NCBI RefSeq assembly: GCF_030272615.1
Contig: NC_081415.1
Location: 625,269,740 to 625,333,739, forward strand
Source of the DNA: Cryptomeria japonica
Lineage: Eukaryota > Streptophyta > Pinopsida > Cupressales > Cupressaceae
Direction: 5' to 3'
DNA: 64,000 nt
Positions 23,733 through 35,684 of this stretch are shown here, one piece after another. The translations under genes were made by a program, and so were the position numbers. The notes below the pieces were generated by a model. The model worked only from the letters and a program-made list of their open reading frames with translations, was not told the DNA's origin and did no database searches. Each line of letters opens with the position of its first letter. Position 1 is the stretch's first letter.

Positions 23733-25239
23733 AAATTAATAATAATAATCTTATTTTCAATTCATAATTATTTAATGAAAATTTTAATAAAATTATTAAT
23801 AATAAATTTATTATTATATTTTGGGTAATTTTATTCTTAATAAATTATTTATAATTAATATATTAATCTTTATACAATATTTTAGACTATATTATTGCAT
23901 TATATAGATTTAATATTATATGGTGAGGATATATAATATTATATTTCATCTATTTTACAAATATAATTTAGATTATAATTAAATATGTTAATAATATTGG
24001 TCAATAATATGCATAATATTAAATTATTTATTGACACCTTAATCTCAAACCTTAGTCACAAATTTTCTTATATTTTAATAATTTATATGTTTAACCTTAC
24101 TAATATATTATTATATATAACTTTATTATTCATTGATTTTCTGTTATTATCAAAAATGTATTTAATTCTAATATAATAATTTTAATTATATTATTATATA
24201 TAGAGAGAGAATTAAATATATTAATAATATTTATAATATTAAAATTATTCATTCATCTTTTATCTAATATTTAATTTAATTATATATTATATAGAAAATA
24301 TATATTAATATATTTATCAAAGATATATATTTATATTATCAAAGTTATGATAAATCTTTAAAAGATTAAAAGATTTAAATTTGAAAATTAAATAAAAACA
24401 TACTAAACATTATTTTAATGACCTAAAAAATTGCCTACAAAAATGTGGAAATCCAGTAATAACATGCAAATCATTTGACCCAATTAGGAAAAACAAATTG
24501 TCTAATTTGAAAACTTAAAAAATCTTTCATCTTAACTATTTAAATATTTAAAAACAGAATGAGATGAAAAAATTCATAAATATGATTGGTAGAAAAGCAA
24601 TTGAATAATCACGAGTTAATGAAAATAGGCTAGTACTACTGCGATCGGTTGCATTATTTTTTGTTAACTCATTATAATTCATTGTTTCTCCACCATTTAG
24701 AATTATGTATTTTTTTTGTTTTGATCTTATTAGTGGATTTTCATGATCCACTATCTGAATATTATTAGGCAATTTTGTAGGTACGCTAAAATAATATTTA
24801 GCATGTTTAAATTTTCTTATCATATTTATTTTACACATCCACCAAACAAATATTTAACAAATTCTAAAACTTTAAAAAATTATATTAAATTGAAAGGATT
24901 TAAAAATTAATATATAATATATACAACATTTAAAATATAAAAGTTAGATTGAGGTAATCCTTCTGTGATTTAGAAATATAATTTTCTTAGAATATAATGA
25001 AAATAAAGATTTAAGTGTAATTTTAATTGAGTTTTAACTTCTTATGTTTGTTTTCAATTGTAAATGTCATGATAGCCTTAATGTATATCCAAGATTTAAA
25101 TAAAACCTAACCTAATGATAATTTTAAAAATAATCATAACTTAACACTAATCGTAAATCTAATTGAATCATAAACTTAATTATTAATACATCATAACAAT
25201 ATTGGGTATATTATTATTATATTAATTATATTTTATTAA
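23733..25239. other. AT-rich non-coding DNA
   Basis: Very AT-rich, with many ATTAATATT and TATATA words. I see nothing coding and no element boundaries. Confidence 0.6.
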
Positions 25240-25566
25240 TATGGGTTCCCCAGAAAAAGGTCTAGTTGATGGCGGTAAAGAAATAGCCGAAGGGTCATCG
25301 AGATCGGTTGAGGGCGTGTTGGAACTTTTCCTCTCTAATCCAAAGGGCTGAACCCTAATAGTAGGGGTTGAGTCCTCTCCACTTGCTCTCTTCTGTTGAG
25401 ATATTCCTATAAACAGGTTGAGTGTTGGATACATATTCACAACTTCATGAACACCCAGTGCTCTCTCCCAACTTTAAGGTCAATATATTCCCATCTGGTG
25501 AAGCACATTTCTTCTCCCCGCATAAAGGTGAGGTCAAGTACCCTTCTCCCTATCATCCGTGGCTGA
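25240..25566. other. Unassigned GC-richer island in AT-rich DNA
   Basis: About 327 bp of balanced composition begin GGGTTCCCCAGAAAAAGG and end CATCCGTGGCTGAAA. TATTAATAT occurs close to both sides and might be a target duplication. I found no Pol III A/B boxes, inverted repeats or convincing frame, although a 72-codon frame runs on the minus strand. It may be an old insertion of unknown type. Confidence 0.4.
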
Positions 25567-25624
25567 AATATAATATTAATATATAATTCTTATTATAATT
25601 AGATATAATAATATAATATAATAT

Positions 25625-25639
25625 AAAATATCTATATAA
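25625..25639. repeat. Target-site duplication of the full-length LINE, left copy
   Basis: AAAATATCTATATAA, repeated exactly at 47358-47372 after the A-tail. The leading A residues could belong to the tail at the other end. Confidence 0.85.
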
Positions 25640-25993
25640 GGAAAAATTTGAAGCTTGAAAAGTAAAGATTCAATCTGGAGCTCGCAGAGCATATTATAGA
25701 ACTCAAGTAATGAAAAAGTGTAAGCTTATAAAGTGAAGATTCAATCCAAAGCATGATAGAACTGGAGTGCATGTACATTATTTTGATAGGGTAAATGATT
25801 GGAGCTCTGCGAATTTTTGGACTGGATGTGATCACTCCTTACTCCCTCTTGAAGGCGGTAGCAAAATCAAGGCAACCTGGGCAGATGATGTGGGCACCTC
25901 TGTGTTAATGTGGAGGAGTTAATCTCCTCCACCCGGTTTGCAAACTCTTCCCCGTTCACTTGCTTTTCTTTTAACTCTGCGAATTAATGCTCT

Positions 25994-27301
25994 GTGGTTT
26001 CAATTAAACCTAACCCCGTCGCCTACTTACTCAATTGTGCGACCCAACCTTGGTTCCTGATGGAGCTAGAATTAGATGGCGGTCCCATTAATGGCCCTAA
26101 ATCTGCCACTCAAACAAACCCAACCTTGAAAAAATCCTTTGTTGAGACCGTCACCCTGCCTGCGAATGGAATCCACCCTTGTGTGCGATTTCTTAAGGCT
26201 CTTGGAGATGAACGACCCAGTGAGGAAGGTAAGTGCCCTAGCATTACTTCAGACTCATTCTGTATTTCACCAAATAATGAAACGCTAAATGAAATTTCTT
26301 CGAAAAAACTTAGGTTCAGTGACACTGCCATCTTCTTTGTTTGTGTTGATATTGAAAAATACCCACCTAGGAAATTCTTAGATTATTGGTTTAATAATCT
26401 TTGGAATTTGAAATTAGGGCTTAAAATATTGTTCTATAGGCAAATATAAAAAGGTCTTTACCTTATTTTCTTTAACACGCATGAATCCTAGCTTGAAGCC
26501 CTCAAATGCCAATATTGGACGGTAGGGAATACCTCCTTTCGAGCTTTAGCCTGGTCTCCGGAGGCGGTTAATGAGGAAGTTCTCATGCTATCCTCCCCCA
26601 GATGGCTCATCCTTAAAGATGTCCCTCCCTTTATTTGGTGTTTTCTTCCCCAACTAATGGAACCATTTGGAAAAACAATTTGGATTGATGAGACTACAAG
26701 TTTGGTACCCAACCTTGATGCAAGAATGCTTGTATCGATTAAGCCTAGGATTGACATCCCTCCGTGTTTAAACCTAAATATTAATGGAGATACCTTCATT
26801 TTTCCTATTGAAATACTTGGAGGTTTGAATGCCTACTTTCTCTACAAGAAAGAAGGGCATCTTCAAAAAAATTGTCCAATCATCAATCGCAGAAAACAAA
26901 AAAATAACATTAATTTAGCCGATGCTTCTGTAAACCCTAGAACCAGTAAAGACCTTAATTCAACTAGCCTACACTTTGTTAACGAAGAGACATCTACACT
27001 CGGCACCAATCCTAGTGAATTAAATCCAATGCATATTGACCACGTACCTCTGATATCTGAACCCCTCATCCCTGTTCCCGACCCCTCAAAAGGTCTTGAA
27101 GATTCGCCTTTTGACTGCTTTCATATGGTCACCTAAAGAAAGCAAAGATGGAAAATTGCCCATCAAAATACCCTAAATCATAGCAAGTCTAATGTCCAAA
27201 ATACCAACCAATTGGCCGGTACTAGTGAACCCCCCAGCAAATAATGACTTACCAACTACCTCTCAAACCCCAACTAACTCTGTGGTAAAAAAAATGGTTA
27301 A
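25994..27301 (+). pseudogene. LINE ORF1, N-terminal part (DUF4283-like)
   Basis: ORF1 proteins of plant L1 elements bind the element RNA. The frame runs from ATG 25994 with stops at 26447-26449 (TAA) and about 26489 (TAG). The DUF4283-like fold spans roughly 26370-26640 (NLWNLKLGLKILFYRQI, then KGLYLIFFNTHES, LEALKCQYWTVGNTSFRALA). A zinc-knuckle remnant follows near 26830-26880 (FLYKKEGHLQKNCP), in which the first Cys residues are lost. The Copia element enters at 27307 and the frame resumes at 42815. The 61-codon region around 27140 also contains stops. Confidence 0.75.
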
Positions 27302-27306
27302 AAATC
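27302..27306. repeat. Copia target-site duplication, left
   Basis: AAATC, repeated at 42810-42814. Confidence 0.85.
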
Positions 27307-28900
27307 TAATAACTCAAGGATGAACCAATAGTACCAAACCGGTACTGAGAGGGGGGGGTGAATCAGTACAAACAAAAATACAGACCAAAACTAGTGTCAT
27401 AGCAAATACTCCAAATGATCGGTAAACAGTGATACCGGTTGAAACAGAGTGCAACTAGTAAGACCTAGAATAACTAAAACAATCATAAACCGGTCACTCA
27501 CTAAGCTTTCCTCTTAGCTCAATACTATATTACCATTACACCCTCATGCATGAACAGGTAAACTATCATCTGATCTTCACAACAATTAGTTCAATATGTT
27601 TTATAGACAGGCATAAAACACAGAACCATCATATGCTCAACAGGTAATAACAAAGCATCACATGATAAAAGCATCACACATGACACACATATTTTTTCAC
27701 ATGGAAACCCAACTGGGAAAAACCATGGTGGGGATGAATACCCACAATCTGGTTTTGAACTCTTTAGAAGTCCGCTCTGTTAGAAGCCTTGTCCAGTTAA
27801 AGACATTACAATAGGTTCTACTAGGAACCGATCCTATTAGGAATCACCCGGTTAAGGGATGGCTACAATACCCGGTTAAGGGTTAAACTCGGTTAGGGTT
27901 ACCTTGTTAGAGGATTTCAAGAACTCAATAGCTAAAGGATCTCTAGAGCTCTATAGCTTCTAAGAACTCATTAACTTCAAGTTACCTAGTTAAGGGATTT
28001 GAATCAAGCCGATTAAGACTACCCTGTTAGGGGATTTGTATCAAGCCTGTTAAGGCTACCTTGTTAAGGGATTTCACAACTGTTGAAGTGGTTAGAGATA
28101 AACAAGAATTACAATGATCTGGTAACAACACTCAATGCTAATGCAGATCCATTTTGGCTCCTTTTTACCTTCTACACATTCACTTTGCAGGTATCTCTTC
28201 TTTCCTTTGGTCTGGCAAGGATCATGTATCACTTCACTTGGATACACACATACAACTTTTTCCAACAACTTTAGAAAGAAACACAACATCAACCTTATAG
28301 GAAACAAACAGGTCGGAAGCATAAACCCTAAATCCTAAACCTGTTAGGTTAAACAATTCAAACGGTTCAATCCTGACCGTAAGGCATACTGCATTAAATG
28401 CAATAATCTTGAATCAACCTCAAGACAGTCTCCATCGTCCATTATCCATTGATTTCTTGGTGGCTGACAACGCATCACACGTTATCACCATTTTAACAAA
28501 CTTCGCACATTCCCAAGGTAGATAGGGATAGTCTTCTTCATACAAGATCCTTCACGCGCATAGGGCTTACGTGGCAACATGATCAATTATGCATTACCAT
28601 ACTAACTCATTTCACAAAGATCACCGATTGAGTCACTCAAACTTGAGGCACTCCAATCGGAAACCCTGACACTACCAACCGGTAGTCACACAAGAGTTCC
28701 ATGTACCAGTTCTCATAACAACATGTCGGTTCACCAAGAACACATATACCGCTTCACTTTGGCATAGATACCGGTTCTCACATATGCTAGTTCTCTCTTC
28801 TCTTCACACATATGCTGGTTAACTCTTCATATCACATATTGACATCAATGACAACATACAATATCATTATGTCCTCATACCAGTTCACATAATGCCAACA
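27307..28900 (-). repeat. Copia 3' LTR
   Basis: 1,594 bp. It matches 41206-42809 throughout with scattered substitutions. The plus-strand start reads TAATAACTC against TGATAACTC in the other LTR, so one terminal base is mutated. The end reads ATGCCAACA. Segment 27846-28076 holds several GTTA(A/G)GGGAT repeats. Confidence 0.92.
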
Positions 28901-28918
28901 ATCTCCCCCTTTGGCATT
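28901..28918 (-). other. Copia polypurine tract
   Basis: The minus strand reads AATGCCAAAGGGGGAGAT and then TGTTGGC, the standard plant Copia tract next to the 3' LTR. Confidence 0.85.
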
Positions 28919-29036
28919 GGTGGCAATATACAAAGATATCTTTCCGCTTCACATCTTCTCCCCCAATTTCTGCAGATATCTTCTCCATTTCACTTCTTCT
29001 CCCCCTTTGACAACAATGCCAAAGTGAACGCACAAG

Positions 29037-29041
29037 CAACC
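29037..29041. repeat. Nested Gypsy target-site duplication, left
   Basis: CAACC, repeated at 36947-36951. Confidence 0.88.
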
Positions 29042-30303
29042 TGTAAAGCGGAAAAATCGAACCCTAGTCGTTCTCTCCTCCCCAACTCCGAGGAGAGAGA
29101 AGGGAGAGTCACTAGGGTTGACGGTTTTCACTTAGGAGAGACTTTACATTCAAAAGAGGGGTTGAAACCCACAAGATCCAATCCCACACAATGCAAGATT
29201 GGATTCTATATGAGTTTCAAGGGTTGTGATAGCAAGGATACCCTCTTTTGTAAAGAATGTAGATAGAAAGATTGAACTAGGAATGCATGTAAAGTGGGAA
29301 ATATTCCCTTATAAATAGAGATAGGGTTATGATATGAACCTGTGGACCTGGAATTAGCAGTAAAATGTCGAGACGGTGCTATCCTGCAAATTTGAGCAAA
29401 AGTTGATAGGACAATGGCGCCCGGCGTGCACACGGTCCTTCAAAAAATCCGCGAAACGAAGGGGGATCTGTTCGTCTCTGCACAAGGATTCCAGATCTTC
29501 AATTTCAGCCGCGTACCTGCAACCTACACACAGAAAAGAGAAGACGATTGGGGGGTTAGGGATTAGGGGTTTTCCCTTAGGTCAAACCCCAGTTTTGGAA
29601 TTAACTAAGAAATGAGAAATGCTGTAAATGTAATGTAAAACAAGTACTAGTACCTTGTTGTAAGGATGTTTGTATCCTTATATACGAAGGTATAGATGTT
29701 GTTGTTTGTTGTATGTTGTCTATTGTAGTATGTGATCTCCTCTTCAATGGTTGAATCCTTGTCTTGAATGCAACACCTAGCCTTGAATGGAGACTTAGAA
29801 TGATCAATTGCTTGAAGGAATGCTTGAATGCTTGAATGCTTGAATGTTTGAATATCATTTTCGCGTCTTGTACCCATATGTCCTTCCCCCTCAAATGGGA
29901 GAGGAAATGTAGTTTTTATACTTCCCAATTAGGGTTAAAAGACTGATTTTCCCGACCTTAGGCCGACCAGGAAATGTTATTTTCCAAATTGCAAATAAAA
30001 AGGCCCGAAGTCCCATAGGAGACCGGGCCCAAAATAGGGCTAGGGACCAGGGCGCTGGGCGCCATGGTCCTGGGGGACCAGGGTGCTGGGCGCCCTAGTC
30101 CTGAAGGACCAGGGCGCTGGGTGCTCTGGTCCCACCTCCCAGGATAGCGGGGTGCAAGGAGGATCAGGCCAGGGTGCTAAGAAATGCAATTTTTGATGTC
30201 ATGAACAAGTTTCGGGGTCTCCATTCAGGTTCAGTATTGCGTCGCCATCGTGAAGACCCAAATGCGGTCGAAATTGCAAGTGTCGCAATTTTAGGACACT
30301 ACA
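29042..30303 (-). repeat. Nested Gypsy 3' LTR
   Basis: 1,262 bp, TGTAAAGCGG…GGACACTACA on the plus strand. A three-copy tandem motif around GGACCAGGGCGCTGGGCGCC lies at about 30045-30145. The same length and layout occur at 35685-36946. Confidence 0.95.
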
Positions 30304-30318
30304 TTTAGCCCCCACTTT
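30304..30318 (-). other. Nested Gypsy polypurine tract
   Basis: The minus strand reads AAAGTGGGGGCTAAA and then TGTAG, the start of the 3' LTR. Confidence 0.85.
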
Positions 30319-31052
30319 AGCAGGAGTATAAGCGTACGCTCATACTTCCGGTAAAGTACATGGAAACAACATTGAAAAACTTTCACCACGTCAAGGAGGA
30401 AAGATACACCAAGCCCCCAGTGGACTAAGGATCTTACGACTTTGATTGACAAAGTAAAAGGGAAGATCACGAGGGAGAGCCATGACTGTCAGTAGTAGGG
30501 TTCCCTCACTATGAGTCATGCAAGAAAGATATCAAAAATTTTCAAGGCAAAGCTAAGTTCGCCAAGAAATTTTCAAGTATCTTGAAAAGATATGAACGGG
30601 ATGTATGCCCCCCTACATTAAAGCGATCGTACACGCCTCACCGAGGGTGATTGCTTTAAGGTAGTGATACATATAAGAATGAGAAAGGAAAGGAGCACGT
30701 TATCACAAGGATTTAGCCCCCAAGTGTGAGATAAGCCCAAGGATAATAGACACAAAACACAAAGCACAAGGTGACTTCGCTTTCCTCGGGGTCAGTATGC
30801 TATATGATAATTCATGTATATCATATGTATGTATGCATAATTGTTCTTCATTCCCCAATCAAGGAAGGTCACCTAGAAGAAGGGAACACATGTGTCTTTT
30901 GAGTCAACGTGATAGAGACCAAAAGAGATCTCAATGTTTTGCATCGTCCTCAAGTAGACAACACTAAGGACAACAAATAGAAGAATGAGAGTAACATATA
31001 GAAGAAGTAACAAAAGAAATAGAGGAGGAGAGAATCTGCTATGCTAATGAAA
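30319..31052 (-). other. Nested Gypsy 3' untranslated region
   Basis: About 730 bp between the gag-protease stop and the polypurine tract. No frame or repeat of note was found. Confidence 0.6.
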
Positions 31053-34000
31053 CTAGTCTAGCACGTCATCTACCACCCGATCTTGCTGATCAATGTTTTG
31101 GGAAGGTAGGGAACACGCTAGAGGAGGAACATCCAACACAGCAGATGGAGCTATCACAAGATCCAAACAAGGGCTATGTTCATATCCCAAGCCACGATGT
31201 TCTTGTCTAGGAGCTAGGATAAGTGCTTTAGAAAATTCGTTAGATAAATGGTTATCAATATCAACAAGTTCATATTCACTATCAGAATGAACAGGAGAAG
31301 TAGCATTTTCATCATGAATAACATTTTCATCTATATCATCATCAAGATTTATAAAAATAGGATCTTTAACTCGCACAGGATCAAGACCATCATGCATCTT
31401 ATGTTTAGGAGATTTTGGCTCAATTGTCGGCTGAGGAGAAAATGGAATAATGCTTGTTGAAGGTGTTTTTGGGGATTGCAAAGTTTGAGAAGCAGCTACC
31501 TGAGCTCTAAGACGACGCCTTCGTTGGCGTTCACGTGCAGAACAATTTTGTCTAGTCTTAGTAGGAAGTTGAGAAGATTGAGGAGGAGGAATGTTCTCGT
31601 CCTTATCACTTGGGTGTTTGGGTTGTGGTCTCTTAGGTTGAACAATAGGAGAAGAGGAAGGTCTCTTCTCTCCATAAGAGGAAGGAGGAGGAACTGCTCC
31701 ATATAAGGGAGGAATACTTGGTTTAGGAAGGAGACCAAGTCCATCATGACGAGGAGGGATAGGTCTACTTTTAGGAAGTTTATTAGATATAGACATAGTC
31801 ACATCCATAGGGATGGGTTGGGAATCTTCTTGAGGAAAGACATTAGTTTTATCTTTCAAAGGAAGAACTTCCTTCTCAAGAACGATAGGAATATCAAGTT
31901 TGGGTGTTCTAGGTTCACTTAGAGATAGGATCATATCTGTTTTCCACTTTTGATAAGATTTGAAAAGATGATCACTTCGCGGAGGAAGAGATTGGAATTG
32001 TTTAGGCCAAAAATAATCAATAGGAACGCTAGAAGTTCTTTCAACTTGTTTAAAGAGACTATGATTGACAGTAACAACTTCACCATTATGGGGAAATTTC
32101 AAACACTTGTGAATAGGAGAAGCAATAGCTTTCATGGAAGATAGCCAAGGATAGCCAAGCTTCACACGAAATTGTTCGGAAGATGGAATAATAGCAAAGT
32201 TCACATCAAGGGATTTGTTATGGACCTCAATAGGTAATGTAATAGAACCAATTGCAGGAGAAGAAAATGCATCAAATAGTTTCACAACCACATTTGTTTC
32301 ATCATAGATCACTTGATTCAATTGCAAAGTAAAAAGAAATTCTTCAGTAATGATATTAACCATACAAGAAGGATCAATAAGCACTCCACGGCAAGGTGTG
32401 TTCTTGACTTTTGCAACTATATATAAAGGACCATCAGGTGCCCTGATAGTTTCACTGGAATCAAATGTGATGGAAGGTTCTTTAGGGATTTTCTGCTGCT
32501 CCACAAAGTTAATCACATTCGGAGTCATGGACACAAGATCATCAGGTGAGACAGAGGAATCAGTAGTATCAATCACATTAGAGGTATGAGAAGGCAATGG
32601 ATTAGTAAAAATCTGAAGATTTTGGTTAGGAGGAGCTACAGATGTATTGCCTTTATCATTCACTCCAGAAATAGAGATAGTATTATTATCAATCAAATCT
32701 TGAATTTTACCCTTTAAAGCAAAACATTTTTTAGTATCATGCCCAGGTTGACGATGAAATTGACAAAAAGATTTGTTATCAAAATAAGGTGAAGTAATCT
32801 TTGCAGGATCAATTTGCCTTGTAGGAGGAAGAGTAAGCACATTTTGTTCCAATAACTTATTCATAATACTATGCAATGATTCATTCAAAGGAGTAAACTT
32901 TCTTTCTTTCCTGAAAAACTTAGAAATAGGAAACACACCTGATGCTGCATTCACATTGTTGTTGATGATGTTTTCATTGGATTTAATGGACTCTCTATTC
33001 GGTTTAAACTTCCCAAATGGTTGTTGACTACTATCACCCTTATCACTCGGAGCCATAGGATGTGATTGTTCCATTTGACTCACAGTCAGTTGATAATTGT
33101 GAAGAGTTGCGCACAACTGTTGGAAAGAAGTAAACTCAGAAAATAGGAGTTTTTCTCTAATGTCTTTTTGTAAATTAGAAATAAAGATTCTTTGAATATC
33201 ATTGTCAGGCACTGGAAAAGAAATTTGAGCTTACAAATGCTTATATCTACCAATGAAATCAGTCACTTTTTCTTTAACACCTTGTTTATAGTGCATTAAA
33301 TCAATCAAAGTAACTTTAGGACTTATATTGTTTTGAAATTGTTGAATGAAAGCATTTGCAAGTTGTTCGAAAGAAGTAATAGAATAGGAAGGCAACGAGA
33401 AATACCATTGTAGGGCTTTGTCTCTTAATGTTCTAGTAAACAGTTTTGCAAGCAACCTTTGGTCATAAGCAAAATCAGTACATATTGTTTGAAAGGTCTT
33501 AACATGTGTTAGAGGATCACCCTTACCATTATAAAGCTCCAAATGCAGAATTTCAACATGTTTAGGGGGAATAGCTCGAACAATATCAAGAGAAAGTGGG
33601 CTCGCAACATCAAATGTGGGCACACTAAACTTAGATTGATTCATAGAGGCAATTTGTTGCTGTAAAGAAGAGACAGTTTGTGCAAGATTATTAATGGCGC
33701 TTCAGTCGAAGAGTTCATATTAGACGTGTTAGATTGTGATGGAGGTGTTATGTTATTGAAAGAAGGTAGAGAGTAAGGTGGTGGGACACTATGATAGTTA
33801 GTCATAGGAGATGATTGGACAGGAGGAACACTACAAGGAGGAATGGAATGGTTAAATGAATTGCCCCCTTGCGTCATGTTCATTTGTGGAGATGTAATAG
33901 GGACACTCATTGAAGGAATGAATGAAGAAGTCGGATTGAATGAAGGAAGAGGGTTGATTGAAGAAGAGGGATTGCTCCCATGACTAGTGATCATAGGAGG

Positions 34001-34498
34001 AATGTCTTGTGTTGAAGTAGTCATTATGTTTGATGTAAAAGTAGGTATACTAGCAATAGGAGTCGTCAAAGGAATAGAATGATTTTCTTGAGTAGGAGGT
34101 TGTGTATAACCTAAGGTTTCGACACAACTCTTCATAGGCATCACATTTGAATCCACAATGTGTGCAATACCACGCAAAATATCAATTCCATTCTTATCAC
34201 TTTGAAGCATACATTTTAGACCCTCAATTAAAGGAAGAGCTTGACTATCAGGGTATTCTTGAGACATCCACTGTCGAAAATCATCAAATTGGTTATCCAA
34301 TTTTGAAAGTTGTTCTACAGAAACCTCATGAAGAGCTTCTTCATCATTAAGAGGATTAGAGGAATTACCCATGTCCTCGTTAAAAAGACCATTCAAATTA
34401 GGTTCCATCTCCTCAGTAATTAAACCTTGGAAGAACTTAATTCTAAGGCTTCGTCTAACGGGAATAGTGTAAGTAGGGCTTACTGTTGTAAAACTCAT
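31053..34498 (-). pseudogene. gag: Gag-protease polyprotein of the nested Gypsy
   Basis: The start is ATG 34498 (MSFTTVSPTYTIPVRRSLRI). A Pro/Ser/Asn-rich N-terminal part (34498-33700) changes frame near 33700. The Retrotrans_gag domain follows (33644-33100): LYNGKGDPLTHVKTFQ, RTLRDKALQWYFSLP, SFEQLANAFIQQFQ. A TAA at 33231-33233 interrupts it, but the same frame goes on to 31053. Next comes a CX2HX4HX4C knuckle (CQFHRQPGHDTKKC, near 32750). A retropepsin-like domain follows (about 32460-32080) in which the active site reads LIDPSCMVN instead of D-T/S-G. A Pro-rich, basic tail (RQRRRRLRAQ near 31510) and an acidic end complete it. Only one stop and one frame change break about 1,150 codons. 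Confidence 0.85.
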
Positions 34499-35684
34499 GC
34501 ACTAAAGAGAGAGAGAAGATTTTTTTTGAATTTTAGAGGTAGCAAATTTCAGTAAAACCAGCCAATCTTCTAGGTTTAAGCTGTTAAATACAATCAGGAC
34601 AATCTCCCGAAATTTACGAAAAAATGTCCGAGACCGTGGCGCTCGGGGTGCACACGGTCCTCGCAACTTTTTTTGAAATTTGCAAGGATGAAAGTTATGA
34701 TGATTTTACAGTTAACCTGAAAAAATTGAGTGATTTTACGATCTGTAGATAGGCCAAATTAAAGTTGCAATCTCAAAATTGAACCCTACCAAGATTGTCG
34801 AAAAATGCAAAATTTGAATTTTGAAAAAGAGAGGGAAACTGAAATTTTGAATTTTATGATTTTAGAGGGAATACCAAAAGCAATGCAAGTTTTGAAATTT
34901 GAAAGTTGACTCAATTTCACGCAAAATTCAATTTTGAAAGCGGAAATCAAAGTTGTTGTAATTAAGCACTTAATTTCAAAAGTCACAAATTGCAAAAATT
35001 TGGATAAATCACTGAAATTTCGAATGAATGATAACACACTTTTCAGATTTAGGACTGTAAGAAACACAATTTTGACATGAATTTCAGTTTCAACAATTTT
35101 TGAATGATTAGAAGCCTCAATCCAAGCAATCGCTAGACCAACTTTGACTGTAATTTTGAAGGTGTTAAAATTGATAAAATCAGCCAAAATTCTGGATTTT
35201 AGCAGAAAAGTACAGTAAGATCTAGCTCCCGGAATTTCGGAAAAAATGTCGGGGACGATGGCGCTCGGGGTGCACACGGTCCTCGCAACTTTTTTCCAAA
35301 TTTTCAGGGATAAAAGATATTGTGATTTTATTGCGGAATCCAAAGTTACAGCCGATTTGGGGATGTTTTGATCAGTGAAATTGTCGGACAAATGTTGAAC
35401 CAAGAGGGTTTCAAAAATTAGGGTTTTGACACTTAACCACTTAATTTTCAGAATTAAAGCACAAATAGGAATTGACAATTTGCAATAGAAGGGTAGATCT
35501 GAAACAAGCATTAACAATTAAACATTTCACAAGTTTAATTACTTGAAAAGAAAATTTAGGGTTTTTATGCAATTAACCTCTAAAATTTTGCAAAAGATCA
35601 AACATGGAAATGTAATCAAGGAATCCAATTTTCAGATCTAACTATGAATAATCAGAAAGGATGTTCACGTCGGGTTCACCAAAA
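34499..35684 (-). other. Leader of the nested Gypsy, with two copies of a GTGCAC motif
   Basis: Between primer site and gag. GGCGCTCGGGGTGCACACGG plus TCCTCGCAACTTTTTT occurs at 34638-34670 and 35260-35295; related copies occur in both LTRs near 29415 and 36058. A 243-codon open stretch at 34786-35517 on the minus strand looks like compositional chance. Confidence 0.6.
35661..35681 (-). other. Nested Gypsy primer-binding site
   Basis: The minus strand reads TGGTGAACCCGACGTGAA starting three bases from the LTR edge. It begins TGG as expected for pairing with a tRNA CCA end. I did not assign the tRNA. Confidence 0.75.

Noticed and set aside
25240-25566. SINE
   Set aside because: Length fits, but I could not find an A box or a GGTTCGAANCC-like B box on either strand, nor an A- or T-tail.
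29647-29928. Open stretches in the Gypsy LTRs, also at 36290-36571
   Set aside because: The same short frames occur in both LTRs only because the LTRs are copies; no coding evidence.
34786-35517. 243-codon open stretch on the minus strand in the Gypsy leader
   Set aside because: Composition is dominated by Phe, Leu, Ile, Lys and Ser from AT-rich DNA, there is no motif, and it lies between primer site and gag. Most likely chance.
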